Shown here in pieces: positions 16,592 through 25,259 of a stretch of 42,370 nucleotides of DNA. Location: contig CAIRTR010000151.1 of NCBI GenBank assembly GCA_903881565.1, positions 1 through 42,370 of the forward strand, written 5' to 3'. The translations under genes were made by a program, and so were the position numbers. The notes under the pieces were generated by a model that saw only the letters and a list, made by a program, of their open reading frames with translations, was not told where the DNA came from and did no database searches. This stretch comes from Oligoflexia bacterium (GTDB taxonomy: Bacteria > Bdellovibrionota > UBA1018). Position 1 is the first letter of the stretch. Every line of letters starts with the position of its first letter.

Positions 16592-17731
16592 ATGACTGAC
16601 AAAGGGGATGGCAAAAAAGTTCTGGTCGCCATGAGTGGCGATGTCGATAGCGCGGTGACCGCCGTGCTTCTCAAGACCTTGGGCAATGACGTCATCGGCT
16701 TGCTCATGCAGTTTTGCGAGGCGACGCCTGACACGACAGATGCTTTTGGCACTCGCTGCTGTTTGCAGACGGATTTGCCGCGCGCCCAAAAGTTCTGTCA
16801 ACGCTTCGGAATTCCCTATTATACGTTACGAATCAAAGACGCTTTCAAGGAAAAAGTCATGGATCATTTTATTCATGAGATCATGCATGCAAGGTTGTCC
16901 AATCCCTGCATTCGCTGTAATCGAGATTTGAAGTTTCAATACCTTTATGAAAAATCCCTGGAACTGGGCTGTGATGCCTTTGCCACAGGCCACTACGCGC
17001 AAGTCACAAAGGATGCCACGAGCGATCGCGTTCGACTCCATAAGGCTGTGGACCCCAAAAAAGATCACAGCTATTTTCTCTATGGCCTAAATCAACAAAT
17101 GCTGGCCCGGGCCTTAATGCCCTTGGGCGGACTCTCAAGAGCCATGGTGCAAAAATTGGCGGTCCAATTCGAGCTCACCGTGGTTGATAAACCAGGGCGC
17201 GGGCAGATCTGCCTGGTCGATGATGAGCGGTTTCCGAAATATGTGGAACAAAATGTTCCTGAACACCTGCGTCCCTGGGGCGAGATCAAGACTTGGGATG
17301 GTCGCACCTATGGCCGCCACGAAGGGATCTATAATTTCAAGATTGGTCAAACAGGATTGAAACTCAATACCAAGGATCCTGAAAAATATTTTGTGACCGG
17401 TTTCAATCAAAAAGAGCGGACCGTCATTATAGGCGAAGAACAGCATTTAATGCACAATGAGTTGATCGCGAAAGATGCAAATTGGGTGGTGCCCTTAAAT
17501 GAATTGCGCCCGCTACATTGCCAGGCAAGATTAGGCCCTCGAACTCCCGAAGTTTCATGCACCGTCGTGGTGTTTGAAAACGGGCAACTCCATGTCCATT
17601 TTGCCGAACCGCAAAGGGCCCTGACTCCGGGACAAGCCATCGTGTTTTACGATGATACGGAACTTTTGGGCGGTGCGACCATTGAACGTGTGGCGGTCTC
17701 TCTGCCTGTGGGACTTGGTTCTCCTATTTGA
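16592..17731 (+). CDS. mnmA: tRNA-specific 2-thiouridylase MnmA, with altered PP-loop
   Basis: A 379-residue ATP pyrophosphatase that makes 2-thiouridine at U34 of tRNA Lys/Glu/Gln. The first catalytic Cys is in 'NPCIRCNRDLKFQ', the second in 'GRGQICLVDD', and 'DHSYFLYGLNQQMLARALMPLG', 'RYG'-like and 'IYNFKIGQTGLKL' blocks follow in family order, ending with a beta-barrel domain. The PP-loop reads 'AMSGDVDSAV' where nearly all members have SGGVDS: the second Gly is Asp (codon GAT) and the Ser after DS is Ala. This may weaken ATP binding or be a tolerated change or sequencing error. AAGGAAG upstream of the ATG is a good ribosome binding site. It starts two bases after the desulfurase stop and ends just before mtaB. 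Confidence 0.9.
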   Translation: MTDKGDGKKVLVAMSGDVDSAVTAVLLKTLGNDVIGLLMQFCEATPDTTDAFGTRCCLQTDLPRAQKFCQRFGIPYYTLRIKDAFKEKVMDHFIHEIMHARLSNPCIRCNRDLKFQYLYEKSLELGCDAFATGHYAQVTKDATSDRVRLHKAVDPKKDHSYFLYGLNQQMLARALMPLGGLSRAMVQKLAVQFELTVVDKPGRGQICLVDDERFPKYVEQNVPEHLRPWGEIKTWDGRTYGRHEGIYNFKIGQTGLKLNTKDPEKYFVTGFNQKERTVIIGEEQHLMHNELIAKDANWVVPLNELRPLHCQARLGPRTPEVSCTVVVFENGQLHVHFAEPQRALTPGQAIVFYDDTELLGGATIERVAVSLPVGLGSPI

Positions 17732-17739
17732 GATTTGCG

Positions 17740-19116
17740 ATGAAGTACTATCTCATTAAAACATTGGGCTGCAAAGCCAACCTCTATGACTCCAACCGAA
17801 TCGAATCTGAACTCCAAGCCAAAGGCTGGATGCCTAAAGGGCAATTCGAAATTGACCCAGACGCTGAAGTCCTTTGTATCATCAATAGCTGCACCGTGAC
17901 CGACGAGGCCGATCGCCAAAGCCGGAAACTGGCCACCAAACTGAGACGCGATTATCCTCGGGCTCAGGTTGTGCTCACGGGATGTGCGGCCGAAGTAAAT
18001 CCTGAACTTCTGTCAAAAGAGCCTGGGGTGCACGCTTTGGTCGTGAGTAACCGCGAGAAGCATCTTATTGTGGAGCGAATTCTTGCAAAAATAAGCGGCC
18101 CGAGTGCCGGCTCCCACCCCGCGTTCAGTGATAAAACTTGGGAAGCGGATGCTCCTTTTGCAAAAATTCAAACCGGGGTTCTCAAAAACCACACGCGCAC
18201 TTTCCTGAAAATTCAGGAAGGGTGCAATTCCTTTTGCACTTATTGTATTATCCCTTACGGCAGAGGAACGGCTAGGAGTCTTGCGCCGCAAGAGGTGATC
18301 GCGCAAATCAATACGCTCGTCGACGCCGGCACAAAAGAAATCATCTTAACGGGCACGAACCTAGGCGAATATGGCCATGACAGCTCAGATCCCAGTTCTT
18401 TAGAGGACCTTGTGAAAAGGATTCTAGGGGACACGCAGTTGCCCCGGCTTCGCGTGAGTTCCTTGGATCCTAAAGAAGTGACACCTGGGCTTGTGCGGAT
18501 GATGATTGATGATTCAAGGTTTTGCCCCCATTTTCATATTTCCCTTCAACATACCGAGGACCGGATTTTGCGTTTAATGAAACGAAAATATCGATTCAAA
18601 GAAGTGAGTGAATGTTTTGATCGAATTGCGTCGATACCGGCCTTGCACTTTGGACAAGCCGGCGTTTTCGTGGGAATGGATTATATCACGGGGTTTCCGC
18701 AAGAATCAGAAAAGGAGTTTCAAGCCTCCTATCAGACATTAGAAGCCCTGCCTTGGACGAGACTTCATGTTTTTCCTTATAGCGAACGTCAAGGTACCGC
18801 AGCCACTCGCTTGCCTCATCCCGTTCCCAAACCAGAGCGCATCAAAAGAGCACGTCTTTTGGGAACGCTGAGTTTACGGCGCTTGAACGCTTTTTATGAA
18901 AACACCCTGAGTCTCCCGCGTATCCGCAATGTTCTTTTTGAGCAACCCGGCCGCGATGGGCGTGGAGGGGGGCACACCCCTAATTACCTTCATGTGATTG
19001 TCGAAAACGTGGACGTATCTGGCCGACGCAATACCATCGGGGATGTGATCCCCTTACGGCTCGAAACACATCCGAGCTCGGGTGAGGTCTCTCTCATCGC
19101 AAAGATTGTAGACTGA
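17740..19116 (+). CDS. mtaB: tRNA N6-threonylcarbamoyladenosine 2-methylthiotransferase MtaB
   Basis: A 458-residue radical SAM methylthiotransferase that turns t6A37 into ms2t6A37. The N-terminal UPF0004 domain holds the three cluster cysteines ('TLGCKANLYDSN', 'INSCTVTDEA', 'LTGCAAEVNP'). The radical SAM motif is 'CNSFCTYCIIPYGRG', preceded by 'RTFLKIQEG'. 'ILTGTNLGEYG' and 'LQHTEDRILRLMKRKY' are family blocks, and a TRAM-like C-terminus ends the protein. The 'GCKANLYDSN' form points to MtaB rather than MiaB or RimO. The ATG at 17740 is chosen over an upstream TTG. The gene begins nine bases after mnmA, so thiolation of position 34 and methylthiolation of 37 are made from one operon. Confidence 0.94.
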   Translation: MKYYLIKTLGCKANLYDSNRIESELQAKGWMPKGQFEIDPDAEVLCIINSCTVTDEADRQSRKLATKLRRDYPRAQVVLTGCAAEVNPELLSKEPGVHALVVSNREKHLIVERILAKISGPSAGSHPAFSDKTWEADAPFAKIQTGVLKNHTRTFLKIQEGCNSFCTYCIIPYGRGTARSLAPQEVIAQINTLVDAGTKEIILTGTNLGEYGHDSSDPSSLEDLVKRILGDTQLPRLRVSSLDPKEVTPGLVRMMIDDSRFCPHFHISLQHTEDRILRLMKRKYRFKEVSECFDRIASIPALHFGQAGVFVGMDYITGFPQESEKEFQASYQTLEALPWTRLHVFPYSERQGTAATRLPHPVPKPERIKRARLLGTLSLRRLNAFYENTLSLPRIRNVLFEQPGRDGRGGGHTPNYLHVIVENVDVSGRRNTIGDVIPLRLETHPSSGEVSLIAKIVD

Positions 19117-21142
19117 ACCACCGAGTCGCTGAATTATTGGTGAGATTGGTTTCACCTAACGATTTGGCAATCTCAACACTGATTCCGGCGATTTTTCGAA
19201 GCCCATCTTTAGGAATTCGAACATTCTCAAACCGTAAAATCTGAAACTCCCTGGCCGCAAGGGCCGCAATCTCAAGCGGCTGTCCGATGCTTTGCCAAAC
19301 CGGATCACGCGATTCGTCACCGCCTAGGAAATTGCTGCGCAGGCTGAGGGTCGAAGGGTGGGAGAGACTGGCCCCCATGTTGCGAACCTTGACCGTGACA
19401 TTGGCCACAATTGAAGTCTTGGTAGCACGCAGCGGCTCCCATTGAATATCATCCGAATAGAGTGCTAAATCCGGATCAATCGTCTTAAGGCGAGAATCCA
19501 GAGGGATGGAGTTAAAATCGATGGGGGAGTTCTTGGTGACCCACGTGCCGATGGATCGCCACGCCTCAACTCCGGAGTCCTTCAGGGTATCCATTGAAAT
19601 CAAGCCTGGAATTTTTGAGTTCATAAATTCGATTGTGTCGATGATCGAAGTGTTCACGACCATCTGATAGGTGCGCGAGTCATCCAAGGGTTCGCCCCGC
19701 ACAAGAACCTTGCGAATCGGAAGATCCAAGGAGGAGGGGGACTCTAGAAAAATAGACTCTCCAGGCAGATGCTCGGCCGCGGAAACTTTTGCGGCTTTTT
19801 TTCTTTGGGCGCTGAGCAGCTCGGGGCTGAACACAACCTCAATATTGGAGAGCGCTAAGGAACCGTCGGGGTTCAAAAGAGTGGTGGCTGCCAGGAAGTT
19901 CAAAAGTCGACTAAGTACTTTTCCCGTAATCCCCAACGTTTGAAGGGTCCAGGCTTTGCCGGTATCCGGGTGGTAAATCCCAGGGTTGCTGTTAAACACA
20001 TCCGCCGTGCTGAGGGTGCCGCGAGGAATTCTGCCATAGATAAAACTCATATAATCCAGCGCAAAATCGCCAGAAACAGCATTGAGGTAAGCATCGGTCG
20101 CAAAACTGCCCATCAAAGGAGCTACGCCCTCATCGCCCAGTTCAAGATGGCTTTCGCCAAGCTCATCATGAAAAACGGGACCCTGCTCAGCTTCAATCTC
20201 TGCTTCGACACGAGTCACAGATGCCGCAATCTCAGGATTTTCCGGCAAGAGCGAATCAACTTGGTGCAGCCTGGAATCGACCAACTTCAGCTTGCCGGAT
20301 TGGAATTCCATTTTGACATGGCCCAAGTACTGACCATGGCATCCCGCCTCGACAAGCCATCCATCGGCTGCGCCCATTCGAGAGACAACCACGGGCTTAG
20401 TGTATTTGTGATGATCATGAGCACCGATCACCAGATTGATTTGCGGAATCGTCTGGAGAAGTATTTTATTAACCGCAGAGCTATTGTGGGAGATGACCAC
20501 AATGCCATCGACGCCCTTTGCCCCTGGTGCCCCTGTCGAAAGATGCTTCACGAGTTCACGAGTCACCGCGAAGGGATCCAGGATCTGCACGGGGGCCAGG
20601 AACTTATCGTAGATAAATTCGTAGGTCACAAGCCCAACAAAAGCGATGTGCGCACCGCCAATTTCGCGAATCACAAATGGAGGAACCTTGGCCGTCAAAT
20701 CCGGGCGTCGAACAAATTGATCAAGCGAGATGTTTGCGGCCAAAATTGGAAATTTAGGATTCGCGGCCTCGATGGCATTGAGCAATACGTCAGCACCGTT
20801 GAGCCAATCATGGTTACCCAGTACCGCCAGATCGTAGCCGATTTGATCCATCAAGTGCAACGATTCGCGCCCGGCTCCGGGAAGGTAGTAGATATTGCCT
20901 TCAGACCAATCGCCGCCATCGACAAGAATCGTGTTCTCATTGTCGGACCGAAACCGATCGACCAGAGTCTTGAGTCTGGCAAGACCGCCCAATTGGAGTC
21001 CTGATCTTGAAGGACGAAAATGAGAGTGGAGATCGTTGGTGTGAAGGATGTTGATCTGCACGGGGGGTGAGGCAAAAGCAGAGATCGCACCCAACCCTAG
21101 CAAGCACATACATGAGACAAATATTCTTTTAGCGTTCAGCAT
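19094..21142 (-). CDS. Secreted 5'-nucleotidase/UshA-like metallophosphatase with C-terminal CARDB-like domain
   Basis: A 682-residue exported protein with a signal peptide ('VSCMCLLGLGAISAFA', cleavage before SPPVQ). The calcineurin-like catalytic domain (about 27-270) has all metal-binding motifs: 'ILHTNDLHSHF', 'LVDGGDWSEG', 'VLGNHDWLNG', 'VVISHNS', 'VIGAHDHHKY'. A 5'-nucleotidase C-terminal domain follows (about 310-540), with 'LGDEGVAPLMGSFATDAYL' and 'DVFNSNPG'. The family normally ends near 550; here another 125 residues, with 'ANVTVKVRNMG' and 'GETNLTNNSATRWF', look like a CARDB-type immunoglobulin-fold domain. It probably dephosphorylates nucleotides in the periplasm or outside the cell. 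Its 3' end overlaps mtaB by 23 bases. Confidence 0.92.
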   Translation of the reverse strand: MLNAKRIFVSCMCLLGLGAISAFASPPVQINILHTNDLHSHFRPSRSGLQLGGLARLKTLVDRFRSDNENTILVDGGDWSEGNIYYLPGAGRESLHLMDQIGYDLAVLGNHDWLNGADVLLNAIEAANPKFPILAANISLDQFVRRPDLTAKVPPFVIREIGGAHIAFVGLVTYEFIYDKFLAPVQILDPFAVTRELVKHLSTGAPGAKGVDGIVVISHNSSAVNKILLQTIPQINLVIGAHDHHKYTKPVVVSRMGAADGWLVEAGCHGQYLGHVKMEFQSGKLKLVDSRLHQVDSLLPENPEIAASVTRVEAEIEAEQGPVFHDELGESHLELGDEGVAPLMGSFATDAYLNAVSGDFALDYMSFIYGRIPRGTLSTADVFNSNPGIYHPDTGKAWTLQTLGITGKVLSRLLNFLAATTLLNPDGSLALSNIEVVFSPELLSAQRKKAAKVSAAEHLPGESIFLESPSSLDLPIRKVLVRGEPLDDSRTYQMVVNTSIIDTIEFMNSKIPGLISMDTLKDSGVEAWRSIGTWVTKNSPIDFNSIPLDSRLKTIDPDLALYSDDIQWEPLRATKTSIVANVTVKVRNMGASLSHPSTLSLRSNFLGGDESRDPVWQSIGQPLEIAALAAREFQILRFENVRIPKDGLRKIAGISVEIAKSLGETNLTNNSATRWFSLQSLR

Positions 21143-21210
21143 TTCTTAGAAACCCTCCAGCTCTAAGTGACGGTCGACTTCAGGAATCAAGCTACCAAAC
21201 GGAGGCGATT

Positions 21211-21321
21211 ATGCAATCGGAGAGTGAGGGCACAATAAGGTGCGTCATTGAGTTTTTCTGGGTTTTGTGGGCTTTTGCGTACCCGCGGTGTTGCAGCAAA
21301 TCATGCAAAACCAGAGGGTGA
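21211..21321 (+). CDS. Candidate small membrane protein, 36 residues
   Basis: A short frame with a very good ribosome binding site, GGAGG at 21201-21205, spaced five bases from an ATG. The predicted protein opens 'MQSESEGTIRCVIEFFWVLW', is hydrophobic in the middle (IEFFWVLWAFAY) and ends with a cysteine-rich basic part 'PRCCSKSCKTRG'. It resembles a single-pass small membrane protein. It lies in the 326-base gap between the divergent phosphatase gene and RAYT copy B, where I see no other gene. There is no family evidence, so this is a candidate only. Confidence 0.3.
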   Translation: MQSESEGTIRCVIEFFWVLWAFAYPRCCSKSCKTRG

Positions 21322-21468
21322 GATTGGAAGTGGGATTATCCGAAAGTGATTTGCTCGCTTTGAAACGAATACCTTAATCCAGAAACCGAAATACGATTAG
21401 GACTTTTCTCTACGATATTGCGAATTTATCCTTGCAATGACTTTGCCCGTGAGTTATATACCTCTACG

Positions 21469-22140
21469 ATGTCCGCTGGCCACCCAAAAAATAAAATCTC
21501 CAAGCCCAGAGCGCCAAAAGCTTCAAGACCCACCCAGCTCTCACTGCCGCTTGCCGGCCTCAAGACCGGAAAAGCCGCCAAAGAACATGGCGGAGAAACG
21601 TACGCAAAATCGGGCCGTCGTAAAACCGCGCGCCCTTTTGATCCCGAAAAACCCCTGCACATCACGATGCGCTCATCACTGGCGGTTGAAGAGCGCTCTA
21701 TGCTTCACCCTAAACGCGCGCGCATTATTAAAAACATTGTCTATGCTGCCGCCAAACGACAGAGAATCGAGATAAAAAAATATGTGTGCGTGGGAAACCA
21801 TTTGCATATCCTGCTTCAGACTAAGGCTCGGCGTATGATCCAAGCCCGGCCGGCACTGCGGGCCTTCTTGCGAGAGGTGGGCGGGCTCGTCGCGCGTGTG
21901 GTGACAGGCGCTGAAAAAGGGCACCCCCTAAACTGGTCCACCCAAAAGAGGCGGGGAGACTCTAAAGAAAAACCACGATTCTGGGATTACCTCGCCTGGT
22001 CTCGCGTCGTGACTTGGGGCAGGGATTTGCTAGGTGTCGGCAAATATTTTCTAAAGAACGAATACGACGCTATCCATATTCTTACCCTAAACAACTGGCC
22101 CGACCTGACTTTGCAGGACACCAGAGCCTCCCCAGGCTAA
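21469..22140 (+). mobile_element. REP-associated tyrosine transposase (RAYT, Y1_Tnp family), copy B
   Basis: A 223-residue HUH transposase closely similar to copy A at 2712-3344. The start is set at the ATG at 21469 by matching copy A: both begin ATGTCC, and both share the upstream 'CTTGCAATGAC' stretch about 40 bases before it. The His pair is in 'GNHLHILLQ' and the likely catalytic Tyr is in 'KYFLKNEYD'. Copy B has an insert of about 13 residues after 'GAEKGHPL' relative to copy A ('QKRRGDSKEKPR'). The frame is intact. Imperfect inverted repeats follow the stop (TCGCG/CGCGA around 22140-22160). Both copies appear to be diverged, vertically kept paralogues rather than a recent duplication. 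Confidence 0.9.
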
Positions 22141-22348
22141 TCGCGGCGCCGAGGCGCGAATTGCTCCTTTTCGACCGCTGACCGTACAGCCTACCCGATA
22201 CAAGTTGAACCCTGTTCGCAAGATCCTTGCACGAGGCTATTGAATCATGGCGATCATGCGAAGACGGCTTCGTGTTTTAGGCACCACTAGATTGAGCATA
22301 TTGTTGGGCATTCCCCACGCTTTCAGGTTATGCTTAGAGCAGGAACCC

Positions 22349-23476
22349 ATGACACCGCACTCAAAAATCAAACTCGTCATCAGTGACTTTCACCTTTCAA
22401 AGGGCAAGTGGCTGCCCAATGGGAAACGCAATCCGCTTGAGGATTTTCACCAGGACGAACGATTCAACGAGTTTTTAGAACACTATAGCACCGGCGCGTA
22501 CAGTGAAACGGAAGTCGAGCTCATCATCAACGGTGATTTTTTTGACCCCCTCGCGGTCGTGCCCGCTCAAGCAGGGCATCTCGAATATCCCCTTGAGGTT
22601 GAAGAACCTGCGGCGGTGGATAAATTCAAGAAGATCTTAGAAGGACATCCTGTCGTAGTCGCCGCGCTGAAGGCGTTTTTTCAGCGTGGCAAGCGGGTCG
22701 TGTTTCGTTGGGGCAATCACGACGCGGGATTACTCTGGCCCCTGGTTCAAAATCACTTAAGAGACGTGTTCGCCCCCCCAGCCCCAGGGCAACTGAGTTT
22801 TCAGCAAGCACCCTATCTCTTTGACCGCATTTTAATCGATCATGGCCACCAGTTTGAAGCGCTCAATCAGTTTGATGAGAGCAATATGTTCATCCAGCGC
22901 AGGACGAGTGAGGGCTCGAAACTCATTCAAAACCTGCCGTTTGGGAGTTTTTTTGTTTTGGGGTTTCTCAACCGGGTCAAGCTGCAGCAACACTTCATCA
23001 ACCAGGTTCAACCTTTTCGTAATTATCTGAAGATTTTGATTCTGTTCAGCCCGATTTTCTTTTTTATCAACGGCGCGCGCGTGATCTGGTTTTTCATCAA
23101 GATGCGCTTCATTACCCATCCCATGCGGTTTGCCCGTTTTAGAAAAACCATCCTGCTGATGCTTGAAGCGATTCATAGGCCCTCGCTTGCCGAAATCGCA
23201 GAAGAGAGACTTCTCAAGCCCGAGCCAGATATGCCGGAAATTGACACTTTGATTTTGGGGCATAATCATCAAGCAGGGGTTCAAATCTTTCCGAGCGGAA
23301 AACAGTACATTAACACCGGCACCTGGACGCCAATAACGAGTCTTGAGATGTCCACCCTGGGGCATCGAATTCTGCGCACCTACGCCCTCATCGAGTACCT
23401 TGAAGGGGAGAGTAGAGCACGGGCCACTTTGAAGATCTGGCATGGCCAGCCGCAGATTCACGAGGATTATAGTTAG
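22349..23476 (+). CDS. Membrane-associated metallophosphoesterase, UDP-2,3-diacylglucosamine hydrolase (LpxH)-like
   Basis: A 375-residue calcineurin-like phosphoesterase. The start is the ATG at 22349 with AGGA five bases upstream; the longer open frame begins with a part unlike the family. Metal motifs: 'ISDFHLSKG', 'INGDFFDPL', 'RWGNHDAG', 'DHGHQFE' and 'LGHNHQAGVQ'. Between the fourth and fifth motifs are two hydrophobic stretches ('FGSFFVLGFLNRV' and 'LKILILFSPIFFFINGARVIWFFI') which suggest membrane attachment. Substrates in this family include UDP-diacylglucosamine (lipid A pathway) and other phospho-compounds; the exact one is uncertain. It ends with 'ATLKIWHG'. The downstream hairpin overlaps the stop codon. 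Confidence 0.85.
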   Translation: MTPHSKIKLVISDFHLSKGKWLPNGKRNPLEDFHQDERFNEFLEHYSTGAYSETEVELIINGDFFDPLAVVPAQAGHLEYPLEVEEPAAVDKFKKILEGHPVVVAALKAFFQRGKRVVFRWGNHDAGLLWPLVQNHLRDVFAPPAPGQLSFQQAPYLFDRILIDHGHQFEALNQFDESNMFIQRRTSEGSKLIQNLPFGSFFVLGFLNRVKLQQHFINQVQPFRNYLKILILFSPIFFFINGARVIWFFIKMRFITHPMRFARFRKTILLMLEAIHRPSLAEIAEERLLKPEPDMPEIDTLILGHNHQAGVQIFPSGKQYINTGTWTPITSLEMSTLGHRILRTYALIEYLEGESRARATLKIWHGQPQIHEDYS

Positions 23477-23487
23477 ACTCTAACTAT
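23469..23487. terminator. Perfect hairpin over the LpxH-like stop codon
   Basis: ATAGTTAG-ACT-CTAACTAT forms an 8-base perfect stem with a 3-base loop, with the stop codon inside the left arm. There is no T-run afterwards, so it may be a weak terminator, an mRNA 3' stabiliser or a protein-binding palindrome. Confidence 0.4.
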
Positions 23488-23523
23488 TCGTAACGATAAC
23501 GCTATTTATCTCAAGCTCCTCGG

Positions 23524-23552
23524 TTGACAAGTTTAGGCAACTATTATATGAC
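23524..23552 (+). promoter_or_regulatory. Candidate sigma70 promoter for rnc-era-der
   Basis: A perfect TTGACA (23524-23529) followed after 17 bases by TATGAC (23547-23552), with the T/A-rich TATTATATG just upstream. The rnc start lies about 45 bases downstream, which suits a promoter for the rnc-era-der group. Confidence 0.5.
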
Positions 23553-23597
23553 ACTCCCAGTAAATGTGCTTTAACCTTGCGAAAATGCGGAAGTAAA

Positions 23598-24317
23598 ATG
23601 CAACAACCTGAAAAGCTCCAAGAAAAGACTCAAGACAAGCTCCAACTCCGGCTCAAATACAAGTTTCTCGATCAAGCCCTTCTGATTCAATCCCTCACGC
23701 ATACTTCTTACGGACACGAATATTTATCCGAACAACCCGTGGCTCGGCGAGATAACGAGCGCCTGGAGTTCTTAGGCGATTCAATCTTGGATCTCGTGGT
23801 GTCTGATGTCCTTCTCGAGACCTTCCCCGACGCAAACGAAGGGATTCTCTCAAAAATGCGGGCGGCAGTGGTTAACGAAAAAACTTTGGCCGAGGTCGCC
23901 AGATCCGTGGGCCTCAATGACTGCGTCCGACTTGGTAAAGGGGAGTCGATTTCTAAAGGAAACGAGAAACCCTCCATTCTTTCGAGTACGCTCGAAGCCC
24001 TTATTGCCGCTATTTACCTGGATGGGGGTTTTCAAGCGGTTTTCCCAGTCGTTCGATGCCTCTTTGAGCCCCTGTTTGCGGAGGGGCAAGCCCTGATGAC
24101 CCTGAGCGATCACAAAACCATGCTGCAGGAAGCAGTTCAGGCTCGCTGGAAAATCACCCCAACCTACCATTTGCTTGGAACAAAGGGACCGGATCACGCC
24201 AAGAAGTTCGAAATCGAAGTCCGAATGAGTGGCAAAGCCCTTGCGGTTGCCCTCGGCGCCTCGAAAAAAGAGGCCGAACAAGCAGCAGCACGTGCAGCCA
24301 TGCGAGAAGTCGTGTAG
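23598..24317 (+). CDS. rnc: Ribonuclease III
   Basis: A 239-residue double-strand RNA endonuclease acting in rRNA and mRNA processing. The RNase III domain shows 'HTSYGHEYL', the signature 'NERLEFLGDSILDLVVSDVL', 'LRAAVVNEKTLA'-type helix, and the second acidic segment 'STLEALIAAIYLDGGF'. The C-terminal dsRNA-binding domain (about 165-235) has 'DHKTMLQEAVQARW', 'TYHLLGTKGPDHAKKFEIEV' and 'GASKKEAEQAAARAAM'. The start is the ATG at 23598 with GGAAG upstream, rather than an upstream TTG. It is followed by era after nine bases, the common rnc-era order. Confidence 0.97.
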   Translation: MQQPEKLQEKTQDKLQLRLKYKFLDQALLIQSLTHTSYGHEYLSEQPVARRDNERLEFLGDSILDLVVSDVLLETFPDANEGILSKMRAAVVNEKTLAEVARSVGLNDCVRLGKGESISKGNEKPSILSSTLEALIAAIYLDGGFQAVFPVVRCLFEPLFAEGQALMTLSDHKTMLQEAVQARWKITPTYHLLGTKGPDHAKKFEIEVRMSGKALAVALGASKKEAEQAAARAAMREVV

Positions 24318-24326
24318 GGTACACTC

Positions 24327-25259
24327 ATGAAATCAGGTTTTGTCGCAGTCATTGGCCGCCCAAACAGCGGAAAATCCACTCTTATCAATCAGATCTTAGG
24401 AACAAGGCTCTCAATCGTTTCTCCTAAAGCTCAGACCACTCGGGAAAAAATCCTGGGAATTCTGACCGAAAAGCAGGGGCAGATCGTTTTCATGGACACC
24501 CCCGGCATTCACAAAGCCAAAGATGGCGGTATCAACGAATTTATGGTGGGCGAAGCGCGATCCGCGATCGAAACGCCTGGCGTGATCTGGTATCTTGTCG
24601 ACCCGGCGTCTCGGATCGAGCACGAAAAAACGGTGATTGAACTCTTAGGAAAGTCCGGCGTGCAAAAACGCTCTTCGTTGATGCTTCTCATGACCAAGTC
24701 CGATCTCAGTCGTGGCGCGATTGTTGGAAAACTCAGGGGTGAAGTGGTGCAGGCCCTCGAGGCCCTGGGTTACAAGGTTCACAGCGATTACATGATTTCG
24801 GCTTTAAAAGACAAAGGCGTGAAACCGCTGCTTGAAGCCACCTGGTCGATCTTGGAAGAGGGGCCTCTGTTTTATCCCGACGAAGAACAGCTGTCGGATC
24901 GTCCCACGCGTTTTTTTGTGGCCGAGATGATCCGTGAAAAATTGTTTCTGCATTTGGGTGAAGAAGTACCCTATTCGTGTGCCGTCGAAATCGATAAGTT
25001 TCAAGAATCCTCCAAACCCCCACGAATCGAAGCGACGATTTATGTGGAGCGCGAGTCTCAAAAAGGGATGGTCGTGGGAAAAGGGGGGAGCAAGATCAAG
25101 GAACTCGGCCAATCCGCAAGAGCGGAAATCGAGGCGTTTCTGGGACATAAAGTTTTCCTGGGCCTTAACGTCAAAGTATTAAAAGAGTGGACCCGTTCTC
25201 CGGAGGCCATGAAGCGCTTCGGCTACAGGCTGAAGAAGAAGAAGGATGCAGCAAGATGA
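24327..25259 (+). CDS. era: GTPase Era
   Basis: A 310-residue GTPase that binds the 3' end of 16S rRNA and assists 30S assembly. G1 'GRPNSGKSTLINQILG', G2 'QTTREKILGI', G3 'MDTPGIHK', G4 'TKSD' and G5 'ISALKDKG' are all present in the N-terminal domain. The C-terminal KH domain includes 'ATIYVERESQKGMVVGKGGSKIKELG' in two parts, and the protein ends in a lysine-rich tail 'YRLKKKKDAA'. The length is normal. The stop codon overlaps the der start by four bases (ATGA). Confidence 0.97.
   Translation: MKSGFVAVIGRPNSGKSTLINQILGTRLSIVSPKAQTTREKILGILTEKQGQIVFMDTPGIHKAKDGGINEFMVGEARSAIETPGVIWYLVDPASRIEHEKTVIELLGKSGVQKRSSLMLLMTKSDLSRGAIVGKLRGEVVQALEALGYKVHSDYMISALKDKGVKPLLEATWSILEEGPLFYPDEEQLSDRPTRFFVAEMIREKLFLHLGEEVPYSCAVEIDKFQESSKPPRIEATIYVERESQKGMVVGKGGSKIKELGQSARAEIEAFLGHKVFLGLNVKVLKEWTRSPEAMKRFGYRLKKKKDAAR

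Noticed and set aside
19940-21004. A long + strand open frame (over 350 codons) opposite the phosphatase gene
   Set aside because: It is fully antisense to a well-recognised secreted nucleotidase with all its motifs; its composition (His/Arg/Ile-rich) is what a complementary strand gives.
22832-23461. A 209-codon minus-strand frame opposite the LpxH-like gene
   Set aside because: Antisense to a gene with five clear phosphoesterase motifs; the antisense product has no recognisable domain.
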